NCBI GenBank assembly: GCA_946405205.1
Contig: CAMJGL010000039.1
Location: 1-11,894 of the forward strand
Direction: 5' to 3'
DNA: 11,894 bases
DNA from: F23-B02 sp946405205
Lineage (GTDB): Bacteria; Bacillota; Clostridia; Oscillospirales; Oscillospiraceae
Shown: positions 1 to 5,611 of the stretch, one piece after another
How the letters are laid out: each line of letters begins with the position of its first letter
Numbering within the stretch: position 1 is the first letter of the stretch
Notes under the pieces: generated by a model
What the model was told of the DNA's origin: nothing
What the model saw: the letters and a program-made list of their open reading frames with translations, nothing else
Databases searched by the model: none
Position numbers and translations under genes: made by a program

Positions 1-88
1 TTTCCGCCGGTAATGACAAGTCTGGCAAAGCATAGTCGCCAATCTGTGTATAAGTACCACCGAGTTGTTCAAATAGTGTGTCAGTCAT
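1..88 (-). CDS. tnpV: TnpV-like transposon-encoded protein, N-terminal part (runs off the window)
   Basis: Only the first 29 codons are inside the window. The translation begins MTDTLFEQLGGTYTQIGD and continues YALPDLSLPAE. The pattern FE-x-x-GGTY-x-x-x-GDY-x-x-P-x-L-x-LP is the start typical of TnpV, a small protein first named in Tn4451-type clostridial transposons, whose biochemical role is poorly defined. The ATG at 86-88 is preceded by a strong ribosome binding site (AAAGGAGG, 96-103 on the complement) with a 7-base spacer. A promoter-like sequence lies just upstream and the RBS is also part of an inverted repeat (separate entries). Identification rests on the N-terminus only. Confidence 0.72.
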   Translation of the reverse strand, partial: MTDTLFEQLGGTYTQIGDYALPDLSLPAE

Positions 89-95
89 AGTAAAA

Positions 96-126
96 CCTCC
101 TTTGCGCTTATATTGTACAAAGGAGG
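96..126 (-). promoter_or_regulatory. Inverted repeat able to mask the tnpV ribosome binding site
   Basis: CCTCCTTTG (96-104) and CAAAGGAGG (118-126) are perfect 9-base complements separated by 13 bases. On the minus-strand RNA the 3' arm is the tnpV ribosome binding site and the 5' arm is an anti-Shine-Dalgarno. The 5' arm lies upstream of the start site predicted from the promoter at 112-140, so only longer read-through transcripts would contain both arms and fold. Confidence 0.6.
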
Positions 127-140
127 CGAATAAAAGTCGA
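112..140 (-). promoter_or_regulatory. Sigma-A-type promoter for the tnpV-like gene
   Basis: On the minus strand a -35-like TCGACT (complement of 135-140) and a -10-like TACAAT (complement of 112-117) are separated by 17 bases. Transcription would start near 105, leaving a short leader that carries only the ribosome binding site. The -10 matches consensus at 5 of 6 bases, the -35 at 4 of 6. Confidence 0.5.
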
Positions 141-170
141 ATGTGCGATTTATGAATTTGCAAATTTTGC

Positions 171-225
171 CTGTGCCAAAAATCACAGCGAACATTTACA
201 AATCTGTGCCACTTTTTACAGCGAA
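171..225. repeat. Two imperfect direct repeats, 33-bp period
   Basis: CTGTGCCA and CAGCGAA recur in the same order and spacing at 171-192 and 204-225, 33 bp apart, with differing bases only in the middle of the unit. They lie between the HTH gene and the tnpV-like gene. They could be binding sites for an element-encoded DNA-binding protein; no function is shown by the sequence. Confidence 0.5.
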
Positions 226-228
226 TAA

Positions 229-816
229 TCACTCTTGTGTTTTTAATCCTCGTATCACTTGCCAACGAGGGAATTCTTGAAGCGCCCGGATATGCCAATC
301 AGATTTTCGGGTGATAGTGCGAAAGTATATTGAACAGCAGAATTCTATCAAGTAGACTTTCGGAATGTGATTCATATTGTTTCTTTTGAATGCTTTAAGA
401 TGTCCTTTCTTGCACCAATTATTGATTGACGTTGTGCCGTAGCCGATTACTTTTGAAATTTCGCTTGTGGTCAGCACATCGGGATATTGTGCAAAAAGCT
501 CCGTGTAATACAGCTTCATATTTTCAAGAACCTGTTCAGGTACTTCGGTTTTCATTTTCACGGTATAGTTCCCCTTGTACCACCCAGCCGGTGCTGAATA
601 GGATTCGGGAAATACTTTTCTCTTTTCAAGATATGTAATAACATCAGCCTTTTTGATTTTGTAACAGCGAGTTTTCTTGCCCGTGTATTCGCACGGTATC
701 TTTCCGCTGCGAAGCAGATACAAAGCCGTTGATTTACTGATGTGGCAGATTTGATAGAGTTGGTCTTTGGTAATAATATCGGGAATCGAATCCCAGTTGA
801 TTGCGGTTTCATCCAT
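229..816 (-). CDS. Helix-turn-helix (excisionase/MerR-like) protein of the mobile element
   Basis: A 195-residue soluble protein with two probable DNA-binding units. Residues about 15-62 (TKDQLYQICHISKSTALYLL, then a basic stretch and KKADVITYLEKRK) fit the excisionase-type winged-helix HTH, in which a helix-turn-helix is followed by a short wing and a lysine-rich helix. Residues about 113-160 (VLTTSEISKVIGYGTTSINN and onward) look like a second HTH of similar type. The ATG at 816 has a GAGGTG ribosome binding site (824-829 on the complement) with a 7-base spacer. Excisionase-like proteins of this kind commonly accompany recombinases in clostridial elements and either direct excision or regulate element genes. 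No integrase is adjacent in the window, so regulator and recombination directionality factor are both possible. It is transcribed away from the att junction toward tnpV. Confidence 0.7.
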   Translation of the reverse strand: MDETAINWDSIPDIITKDQLYQICHISKSTALYLLRSGKIPCEYTGKKTRCYKIKKADVITYLEKRKVFPESYSAPAGWYKGNYTVKMKTEVPEQVLENMKLYYTELFAQYPDVLTTSEISKVIGYGTTSINNWCKKGHLKAFKRNNMNHIPKVYLIEFCCSIYFRTITRKSDWHIRALQEFPRWQVIRGLKTQE

Positions 817-889
817 AGCAATACACCTCGTAAATATTTTTATCGGTGTAGGTTTTCCTGTGTATTGCCATTGTTGATGTGTTTATTCT

Positions 890-931
890 GTTCTTTCCGC
901 AGTTCTTTCCAAAATAGTGCCTGTTCTTTCC
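890..931. repeat. Three direct copies of GTTCTTTCC near the element end
   Basis: The 9-mer GTTCTTTCC occurs at 890-898, 902-910 and 923-931, and the last two copies are followed by further matching A-rich bases. The cluster lies upstream of the HTH gene and 150-200 bp inside the att junction. It could be an autoregulatory operator of the HTH protein or arm-type recombinase/excisionase sites. A shorter repeat, AAACAGCC, also occurs at 1045-1052 and 1066-1073, closer to the junction. Confidence 0.5.
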
Positions 932-1086
932 AAAAACAGCGAAACTGCCGTTATTCGAACTTTCCTTATTTCTCGGGATTTCTGCGGTGCAGCCTCCAAA
1001 AAAGCCTTAATTATCAAGCTTTTCGGTGAATATAAAACTTCCCAAAACAGCCTTTAAAAATCGCTAAACAGCCAATAACCCATAAA

Positions 1087-1143
1087 ACTCGAAATCAGGT
1101 AGTCCTCACGGGCTCGTGGGTTCGAATCCCACCGCTTCCGCCA
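1087..1143 (+). tRNA. tRNA-Ser(CGA), 3' portion only: attachment-site junction
   Basis: From 1088 the sequence reads as a class II tRNA from the anticodon loop to the CCA end. It has loop CTCGAAA (1088-1094, anticodon CGA at 1090-1092), the anticodon-stem 3' strand TCAGG (1095-1099) and a long variable arm with stem AGTCC (1101-1105) paired to GGGCT (1110-1114). The T-arm is GTGGG-TTCGAAT-CCCAC (1116-1132), then acceptor strand CGCTTCC (1133-1139), discriminator G (1140) and encoded CCA (1141-1143). The long variable arm, discriminator G and CGA anticodon identify serine. Upstream bases (for example CCAATAACCCATAAA) do not pair as a D-arm or 5' acceptor strand, so the 5' half is missing. This is the expected displaced 3' end left when an element integrates into a tRNA gene. 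Confidence 0.85.
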
Positions 1144-1145
1144 CG

Positions 1146-1182
1146 TCGGAGCAAGCTTTGTATCGCTTGCTCCGATTTTTTT
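1146..1182 (+). terminator. Intrinsic terminator of the tRNA-Ser gene
   Basis: A perfect 11-bp stem, TCGGAGCAAGC (1146-1156) with GCTTGCTCCGA (1165-1175), has an 8-base loop and is followed directly by seven T residues (1176-1182). It begins three bases after CCA, so it is the natural end of the tRNA transcript and confirms that chromosomal DNA continues to the right of the junction. Confidence 0.88.
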
Positions 1183-1364
1183 ACAAAAATCAGAGCGCGC
1201 TCACGCCGCTGCTCCTCCTTTCCGCAAAAAGTCACGCTCGGCTCACCTGCTCGGTTGTAAACGCCCTCGCAACGGTTCGCTGTCGCTACCGACTTTTTGC
1301 GGGATGCGAGGGTTCAAATCTCCCATCTGAAATTCAAAAAATATCTATTATATAGCCCTAAGAC
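1183..1364. other. Non-coding segment with interleaved inverted repeats and a tRNA T-arm-like relic
   Basis: No convincing gene is seen. Two inverted repeats interleave: CCGCAAAAAGTC (1222-1233) pairs with GACTTTTTGCGG (1291-1302), and CCCTCGCA (1264-1271) pairs with TGCGAGGG (1305-1312). The order A-B-A'-B' cannot form two simple nested hairpins but could form a pseudoknot or alternative folds. Next to the last arm, GGGTTCAAATCTCCC (1310-1324) resembles a degenerate tRNA T-arm, with the T-loop TTCAAAT but poor stem pairing and no acceptor strand. It may be a relic of an older integration, a repeat-family element or chance. Confidence 0.4.
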
Positions 1365-1398
1365 AAAGATCCCGAATGCTCGTGCATTCGGGATCTTT
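1365..1398 (-). terminator. Terminator hairpin after the XRE/zinc-ribbon gene
   Basis: A perfect 15-bp stem, AAAGATCCCGAATGC (1365-1379) with GCATTCGGGATCTTT (1384-1398), and a 4-base loop. It lies 12 bp after the stop codon of the gene at 1411-1872. The ends of the stem supply A on one side and T on the other, so it could work in both directions. Confidence 0.75.
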
Positions 1399-1410
1399 CT
1401 TATTACCTCT

Positions 1411-1872
1411 TCACTGCTCTGCTGATTTCTTCGGCTGCTGCCAATGATCGAGCTTTGGCAGCTGCGCTTCAAAATACGCCCGTGCCTGCTCGGGAGGCCA
1501 GTTCTCATTTGACATATGCCCGACAAGGAAATCCGTCAGCTCCTCAAGGCTTGTGTAAACGAATTTCCCGTCAGCATAGCACCACTTGCAGTATTCTTCA
1601 TTGAACGTACCGTCAGGCTCCCTGCTGACCGAAGAATCGTCAAGGGGCATGCCGCAGCATTGGCAAATAAGTTGCCTGGGAGAACCCAGAAGGGTATTGA
1701 TGGAAACATCAAACAGCTTTGACAGCAGTTTCAGCGTTTCCGTATTCGGCACGGTCTCACCGGTTTCCCAGCGGGACACCGCCTGCCGGGTAACATAGAT
1801 CCTTTCTGCAAGCTCCTCCTGAGATAATCCGTTTTTGGTTCTGAGCTGCAATATAACATCCTTTGTTTCCAT
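1411..1872 (-). CDS. XRE-family transcriptional regulator with C-terminal zinc ribbon
   Basis: A 153-residue protein. The N-terminus (about 5-60) is a classic XRE/Cro helix-turn-helix: GLSQEELAERIYVTRQAVSR, then WETGETVPNTETLKLLSKLF. Residues 70-98 contain C-x-CCGMPL and, 22 residues later, EYCKWC, a paired-cysteine arrangement expected to bind zinc, as in small zinc-ribbon proteins of Firmicutes. The tail (110-145) is acidic and aromatic. I chose the ATG at 1872 because AGGTGG (1881-1886 on the complement) lies 8 bases upstream; an in-frame extension to 1929 is open but lacks a comparable site. The gene stands alone, with a terminator behind it and no co-directed close neighbour. Targets are unknown; the zinc ribbon could sense metal or redox state or be purely structural. 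Confidence 0.85.
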   Translation of the reverse strand: METKDVILQLRTKNGLSQEELAERIYVTRQAVSRWETGETVPNTETLKLLSKLFDVSINTLLGSPRQLICQCCGMPLDDSSVSREPDGTFNEEYCKWCYADGKFVYTSLEELTDFLVGHMSNENWPPEQARAYFEAQLPKLDHWQQPKKSAEQ

Positions 1873-2018
1873 ATTTAACACCACCTTGCAGATATTATAC
1901 CATCGTTGCTGCGTAAAGCCAAGCAACACGCTGTTGCTGTTTCAGCCGGACAGCTTATATCCATATGCCTGAATAAGCGCAAATATAAACCGTCTCACAA
2001 GATTTTCCGCAAAAAACT

Positions 2019-2054
2019 GCCGGACATTACCGTATTTCTACCGTAATGCCCGGC
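2019..2054 (-). terminator. Intrinsic terminator of the Hpt-like gene
   Basis: GCCGGACATTAC (2019-2030) pairs with GTAATGCCCGGC (2043-2054) with one G-T pair, and the central bases CCGT/ACCG can extend it imperfectly. On the minus strand the stem is followed by CAG and six T residues (complement of 2011-2016). It lies 35 bp after the stop of the gene at 2089-2442. Confidence 0.8.
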
Positions 2055-2088
2055 GGCTCTTTTTCTGATCTGTCTGCTTTTATGCGCA

Positions 2089-2442
2089 TCAGGTCGGGGA
2101 TTTTATTATGCTCACATATTTGTTGTATTTGGCTCTGAGGCAGGACAAAACCTCGCCCAGCTCCGGGAGCTGCGCTGCGTCGCGCATCTCAAGTATGCAG
2201 CTGTTGAGGTAATAGAGCGCATCCAGCCCGAGGTTATAGTACTCGGCGCTCATGGTGTGCGCGTACATCCTGCAGCGCTCGATATTGTGACTGCGGTAGG
2301 CCTCCTCCTGCTTGTCCAGATACCGGCTCTCGGCAAAACGCCGCAGACGCCGCAGATATCTGTCCTCATTGCCGCAGCAGCTCTCAAGGCCCTGGTCAAT
2401 GTTGCAGCCTTCCTCTTTCAGCCTGCACAGAACTGTATTCAT
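2089..2442 (-). CDS. Small protein resembling a degenerate histidine phosphotransfer (Hpt) domain
   Basis: A 117-residue, probably all-helical protein. The N-terminus GCNIDQGLESCCGNEDRYL (12-30) resembles the first helix of Hpt domains (a D/E-x-x-L-x-x-x-GG-x-E-x-Y/F pattern). AHTMSAEYYNLGL (61-73) aligns with the Hpt active-site helix H-x-x-K-G-x-x-x-x-x-G: the candidate phospho-accepting His62 and the +9/+10 Leu-Gly are present, but the usual Lys and Gly at +3/+4 are Ser and Ala. The start is taken as the ATG at 2442 because AGGAGG (2450-2455 on the complement) lies 7 bases upstream of it, whereas the in-frame ATG at 2448 is only 1 base from that site. It lies 111 bp downstream of the dehydrogenase gene. 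No histidine kinase or response regulator is nearby. The assignment is from motif pattern only. Confidence 0.55.
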   Translation of the reverse strand: MNTVLCRLKEEGCNIDQGLESCCGNEDRYLRRLRRFAESRYLDKQEEAYRSHNIERCRMYAHTMSAEYYNLGLDALYYLNSCILEMRDAAQLPELGEVLSCLRAKYNKYVSIIKSPT

Positions 2443-2492
2443 CAGCATGCCTCCTAATCTGCCAAATACACATCCCGCGATCTTCTGCTCTG

Positions 2493-2535
2493 CCCGCTCC
2501 CCGACGGCTGCCGTGCCGCCGTGGAGCGGGTTTTT
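2493..2535 (+). terminator. Terminator-like hairpin whose T-run is on the plus strand
   Basis: CCCGCTCC (2493-2500) pairs perfectly with GGAGCGGG (2523-2530), with further GC-rich complementarity inside the loop, and is followed by TTTTT (2531-2535). The T-run is placed for plus-strand transcription although both flanking genes run on the minus strand. On the minus strand the hairpin has no U-tract, so it would act there only as an RNA 3'-end or stability structure. Confidence 0.6.
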
Positions 2536-2540
2536 CCTGC

Positions 2541-2552
2541 GCTTAGCTAAGC
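2541..2552. repeat. Perfect 12-bp palindrome just after the dehydrogenase stop codon
   Basis: GCTTAGCTAAGC is its own reverse complement and begins one base after the stop codon of the gene ending at 2554. With no loop it is more likely a protein-binding site or chance than a hairpin. Confidence 0.4.
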
Positions 2553-2553
2553 A

Positions 2554-3999
2554 TTACAGGCCGGCGTCCATGGCCTCGGCTCTGTCGATGAGCTTCTGCA
2601 CGAATTCATCGTTCCACACACCCGTGAAGTGCAGCAGGTCGATGACCGAGAAGCGGTTGCGCATGAGATGGCAGTTGGTCATTGCCCATACCGCCGTCTT
2701 TGCGTCAACATAGTAGTTGAGCTTGCTGTAGCGGGTGGGCGCGTTTGCCTTGTGCATGCAGTCGACAACATACTCGGGCCTCTTGACCCAGGGTGCGACG
2801 GTCGCCTTGAACTCATCGAAGTTCTCAAGGAAGGCCTTGAACTCGGCTTTGTGCGCGTGCCAGCGGTTGAGCTTCTTCTGGTAATCTGCCCAGCACTCCT
2901 CCGCGGCGGAGTGGGTGTCGTCAAGCCAGTCAAAAGCAGCCTTGACCTTAGGCTCCATCTCTTCAATGGTGGGATAGCATTTATCAAGATCGACGCTCTT
3001 CGGGTCAAACTCCGTCAGGAGCCAGTCCCAGATAATCTCGGAGATTATACCGGAAACGGCGACCTGAGTGCCGTGATAGCAGATGCCGGTCTTGCGGACG
3101 CGGGATGCCATGTCCACAAGATGGCTCATAACGTGCTCGGAGCCCGACGCGGGGCTGCTTTCATTGGCAAGACCCATGGACAGACCGCTGAGGGTAAGAA
3201 CATTCGCCAGCTCGCCGATGACCTTTGCATCGCCGGCGGCAAGCTTCTCGGAGTTCTCGAGCAGTCTCTCGCACTGTGTGCGGATCATGTCCGACGGTGC
3301 GGTGTGGAAATTCTGGCCCATGCCCAGAACATTGCCGAGGTACCAGTCAACGGGTGCGGTCCAGGTGGCGATAAGGTCGCCGTAGCCGCTGACGTTCATC
3401 TCTGCGGGAGCCGCGCTGACGATATCAAGGTCAATGATGAGTATGGAGGGGTAGCGGGAATGGACGGTGCGCTTTACTCCGTTGATGAGCATGACGGAGG
3501 AGTCGTCCGAAAACGCGTTGACGGACAGCGCAGTCTGAACGATGACCACAGGCAGGGGATTTTCGTGGTCAAAGTAATAGGTGGCATATTTGCACAGATC
3601 GCAGATCGTGCCTCCGCCGATGCCGACGACGATATCCTTACCCTCGAAGTGGCTCTGGATTATCGCGGCGTTCTCGGGGGTCGCGTGAACGATGCTGTCC
3701 GGCTCGCTGATGACGAGCCATTCGACGTTGTATTCCTTCTCGAGGTATGCCTTGACAGTCTCCTTGACGTTTTTGCCGTCAACGTCGACGATCTCGGTGG
3801 GGCCGGTGACCATGAGCACATTTTTGCCCTCGGTCAGGCTTCTTACCGCGTCGCATACCTTTGCTGCCGCACCGTGTTCAATGACGATTTCTTTCATCGT
3901 GATATCGCACAGCTTTTCCGCATTTTCCTGCTCTTTGATTATTTTGCGAAGCTCGTCGAGCTTAGTGGCGTCAGCTTCGATCAAACGATTATCGATCAT
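2554..3999 (-). CDS. Divergent glycerol-1-phosphate dehydrogenase-like (iron-containing ADH superfamily) enzyme
   Basis: A 481-residue cytosolic dehydrogenase of the glycerol-1-phosphate dehydrogenase/AraM branch. Visible motifs are the nucleotide-binding GIGGGTICDLCK (126-137), TALSVNAFSDDSSV (156-169), and the probable metal ligands Asp208 in GYGDLIA, His289 in SGSEH and His309 in CYHGT. These match the Asp/His/His metal site of the family, so it should be catalytically competent. It is longer than the roughly 350-400 residues usual for the family, with an extended N-terminus (1-35) and a tryptophan-rich C-terminal region (about 360-470). The ATG at 3999 is chosen because GGAAG lies 10 bases upstream and a longer reading would run into the kinase gene. 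The site overlaps the kinase stop (TAAAAGGAAG), only 17 bp away, which suggests translational coupling: kinase product is probably dehydrogenase substrate. Substrate unknown; a phosphorylated polyol or ketose is likely. Confidence 0.82.
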   Translation of the reverse strand: MIDNRLIEADATKLDELRKIIKEQENAEKLCDITMKEIVIEHGAAAKVCDAVRSLTEGKNVLMVTGPTEIVDVDGKNVKETVKAYLEKEYNVEWLVISEPDSIVHATPENAAIIQSHFEGKDIVVGIGGGTICDLCKYATYYFDHENPLPVVIVQTALSVNAFSDDSSVMLINGVKRTVHSRYPSILIIDLDIVSAAPAEMNVSGYGDLIATWTAPVDWYLGNVLGMGQNFHTAPSDMIRTQCERLLENSEKLAAGDAKVIGELANVLTLSGLSMGLANESSPASGSEHVMSHLVDMASRVRKTGICYHGTQVAVSGIISEIIWDWLLTEFDPKSVDLDKCYPTIEEMEPKVKAAFDWLDDTHSAAEECWADYQKKLNRWHAHKAEFKAFLENFDEFKATVAPWVKRPEYVVDCMHKANAPTRYSKLNYYVDAKTAVWAMTNCHLMRNRFSVIDLLHFTGVWNDEFVQKLIDRAEAMDAGL

Positions 4000-4016
4000 T
4001 TCAATCAGACTTCCTT

Positions 4017-5510
4017 TTATGCTTTGTAATATTTGTTGAAGAAGGGCTCCATGGTGGTGTAGCACTCGAAGTAGCGGGCATATGCCTCGTCATACGCGGG
4101 CTTCAGGCTCAGGTCGGGCTCGTAGGTCGCGCCCAGCTCGACCATTGCTTCTGCCGCTTCGTCGAGGTTCGCGAAGTTGCCCTCGGCAACGGAGGCCAGC
4201 ATTGCCGCGCCGATCGCAGCGCCCTCGGGGTTCTTGGTGGCGACCAGGGGCTTGCCGAGAACGTCGGCCTTCATCTGGCACCAGAAGGGGGACTTGGTGG
4301 AGCCGCCGACGATGCGGACGCTGGAGCAGTCCATACCGATCTCCTCAAAGCGGTCGACGTTGTCCTTCAGGCCGAAGGAGATGCACTCGAAAACGGCGCG
4401 GGACAGGTCGTCGAGAGTGTGGCTGAGGGTGAGGCCGGTGAAGGTGCCGCGGGCGTTGCCGTTCCAGGTCGGGGTCATTGCGCCGCCCATGCAGGGCAGG
4501 AAGGTCACGCCGTTGGAGCCGATGGGGCTGCGCTTTGCCTGCTCGTTCATGAGGTCATAGTTGGGCTCTCTGAGGATGATGTCCTTGTACCAGCGGGTGG
4601 AGCCGCCGGATACGAAGCCGGGGTTCTCGATCAGCCACAGGCGGGAGTCGGCGGAGTGGTGGGTCTCAACAAGGCCCTTCTTGTCGAACACGGGCTTTGC
4701 GGAGGTGCCGGCAACGGGCTCGGCGGTACCGGTGATATCGCACACCATGCCGGGCTTTACGAGGCCGGAGCCGAGGCAGGCGCTGTGCTCGTCGCCGGTG
4801 CCGCAGATGACCTTGGTCTTGGTGGTCAGGCCCAGACGGTGGGCAACAGGCTCGGTGATGGTGCCTACGATAGTCTCTGCCTTGCAGATGGTGCCCAGCA
4901 GGGCCGGGTCAAGGTCGAACACCTTCGCCATCTCGGGGGACCAGGTCTTTTCGGCGACGTTGTAGATCATGGAGGCGGAGGCCTGGGCATAGTCGACGAC
5001 TGCCGCGCCGGTCATCCAGTAGACCATGTAGCTGTCAACGTTCAGCAGATATTTTGCCTTTTCAAAGACATCGGGGCGGTTTTTCTTTATCCACAGCATC
5101 TTGGCCGCGGTATGGGTGGAGTCGAGGTTCAGGCCGGATACCTCGAACACGCGGGCGGGATCGACGATCTTTGCGATCTCGGCGGTCTCGGCCTCTGCGC
5201 GGCGGTCGAGCCAGATGATGCAGTTCATGAGGGCTTTGCCGTTTTCGTCGGCGGCGATGACGGAGTCGTTGATCGCGTCAAGGCCGATGGTGCCGATCTC
5301 CTCGGGCTTTACGCCGCTCTTCGCGATCAGCTCCTGGACAACGCAGGTGAAGGAATGCAGGTAATCCTCAACGGGCTGCTCTGCCCAGAGGGGATTGGGG
5401 TATATGGGTTCATGGGCGCAGGTCGCTTCAGCAACGATCTTGCCCTGAGGATCAACGAGAAGGCCCTTGAGGGACTGGGTTCCCAGATCCACGCCGATAA
5501 CATAGCTCAT
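4017..5510 (-). CDS. FGGY-family carbohydrate kinase (xylulokinase-like)
   Basis: A 497-residue ATP-dependent sugar or polyol kinase, full length for the family. Motifs in order are the N-terminal phosphate-binding VDLGTQSLKG (about 7-16), IIWLDRRAEAE (FGGY substrate-domain signature), GTGDEHSACLGSGL, which contains the region of the catalytic Asp, and the C-terminal GGSTKSPFWCQMKADVLGKP followed by EGAAIGAAMLA (adenosine-binding domain). The ATG at 5510 has an AAGGAG site (5519-5524 on the complement) with an 8-base spacer. Overall it resembles XylB and related kinases, but active-site residues that separate xylulose, ribulose, glycerol or erythritol kinases cannot be read with certainty, so no gene symbol is given. 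It lies downstream of the permease behind a terminator-like hairpin and 17 bp upstream of a dehydrogenase. Confidence 0.9.
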   Translation of the reverse strand: MSYVIGVDLGTQSLKGLLVDPQGKIVAEATCAHEPIYPNPLWAEQPVEDYLHSFTCVVQELIAKSGVKPEEIGTIGLDAINDSVIAADENGKALMNCIIWLDRRAEAETAEIAKIVDPARVFEVSGLNLDSTHTAAKMLWIKKNRPDVFEKAKYLLNVDSYMVYWMTGAAVVDYAQASASMIYNVAEKTWSPEMAKVFDLDPALLGTICKAETIVGTITEPVAHRLGLTTKTKVICGTGDEHSACLGSGLVKPGMVCDITGTAEPVAGTSAKPVFDKKGLVETHHSADSRLWLIENPGFVSGGSTRWYKDIILREPNYDLMNEQAKRSPIGSNGVTFLPCMGGAMTPTWNGNARGTFTGLTLSHTLDDLSRAVFECISFGLKDNVDRFEEIGMDCSSVRIVGGSTKSPFWCQMKADVLGKPLVATKNPEGAAIGAAMLASVAEGNFANLDEAAEAMVELGATYEPDLSLKPAYDEAYARYFECYTTMEPFFNKYYKA

Positions 5511-5548
5511 TGTTTTTACTCCTTTTTATTTTTGTTTTTAATAAAACA

Positions 5549-5578
5549 TCAAGGCATCGCCAAGAGGCGATGCCTTGA
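5549..5578 (-). terminator. Strong hairpin between permease and kinase genes (terminator or attenuator)
   Basis: A perfect 13-bp stem, TCAAGGCATCGCC (5549-5561) with GGCGATGCCTTGA (5566-5578), and a 4-base loop, in the 101-bp gap between two co-directed genes. On the minus strand it is followed by TGTTTTATT, an interrupted U-tract. It could reduce transcription into the kinase and dehydrogenase or protect the upstream mRNA after processing. Confidence 0.75.
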
Positions 5579-5611
5579 CGGCCGGAATGGTTATGGAAAT
5601 TCTGAATGGAA

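Larger units (their letters stand above)
1..1087. mobile_element. Right-hand end of an integrated mobile element inserted in tRNA-Ser
   Basis: This segment is read as foreign DNA. It carries the start of a TnpV-family gene and an excisionase-like HTH gene, is more AT-rich than the operons to the right, and ends abruptly where a tRNA-Ser 3' portion begins with no tRNA 5' half before it. The rest of the element, including any integrase, must lie to the left, outside the window. The exact crossover base cannot be fixed from one end; it lies at or just after 1087, around the anticodon loop. Seen: gene content and the truncated tRNA. Inferred: integration by a site-specific recombinase. Confidence 0.72.

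Noticed and set aside
1310..1330. A second tRNA gene suggested by GGGTTCAAATCTCCC
   Set aside because: T-stem pairing is poor, and there is no acceptor strand, CCA or upstream cloverleaf; at most a relic.
2629..4029. A 466-codon plus-strand frame opposite the long dehydrogenase
   Set aside because: Antisense shadow in the codon-aligned frame; the minus-strand protein has clear family motifs and a ribosome binding site.
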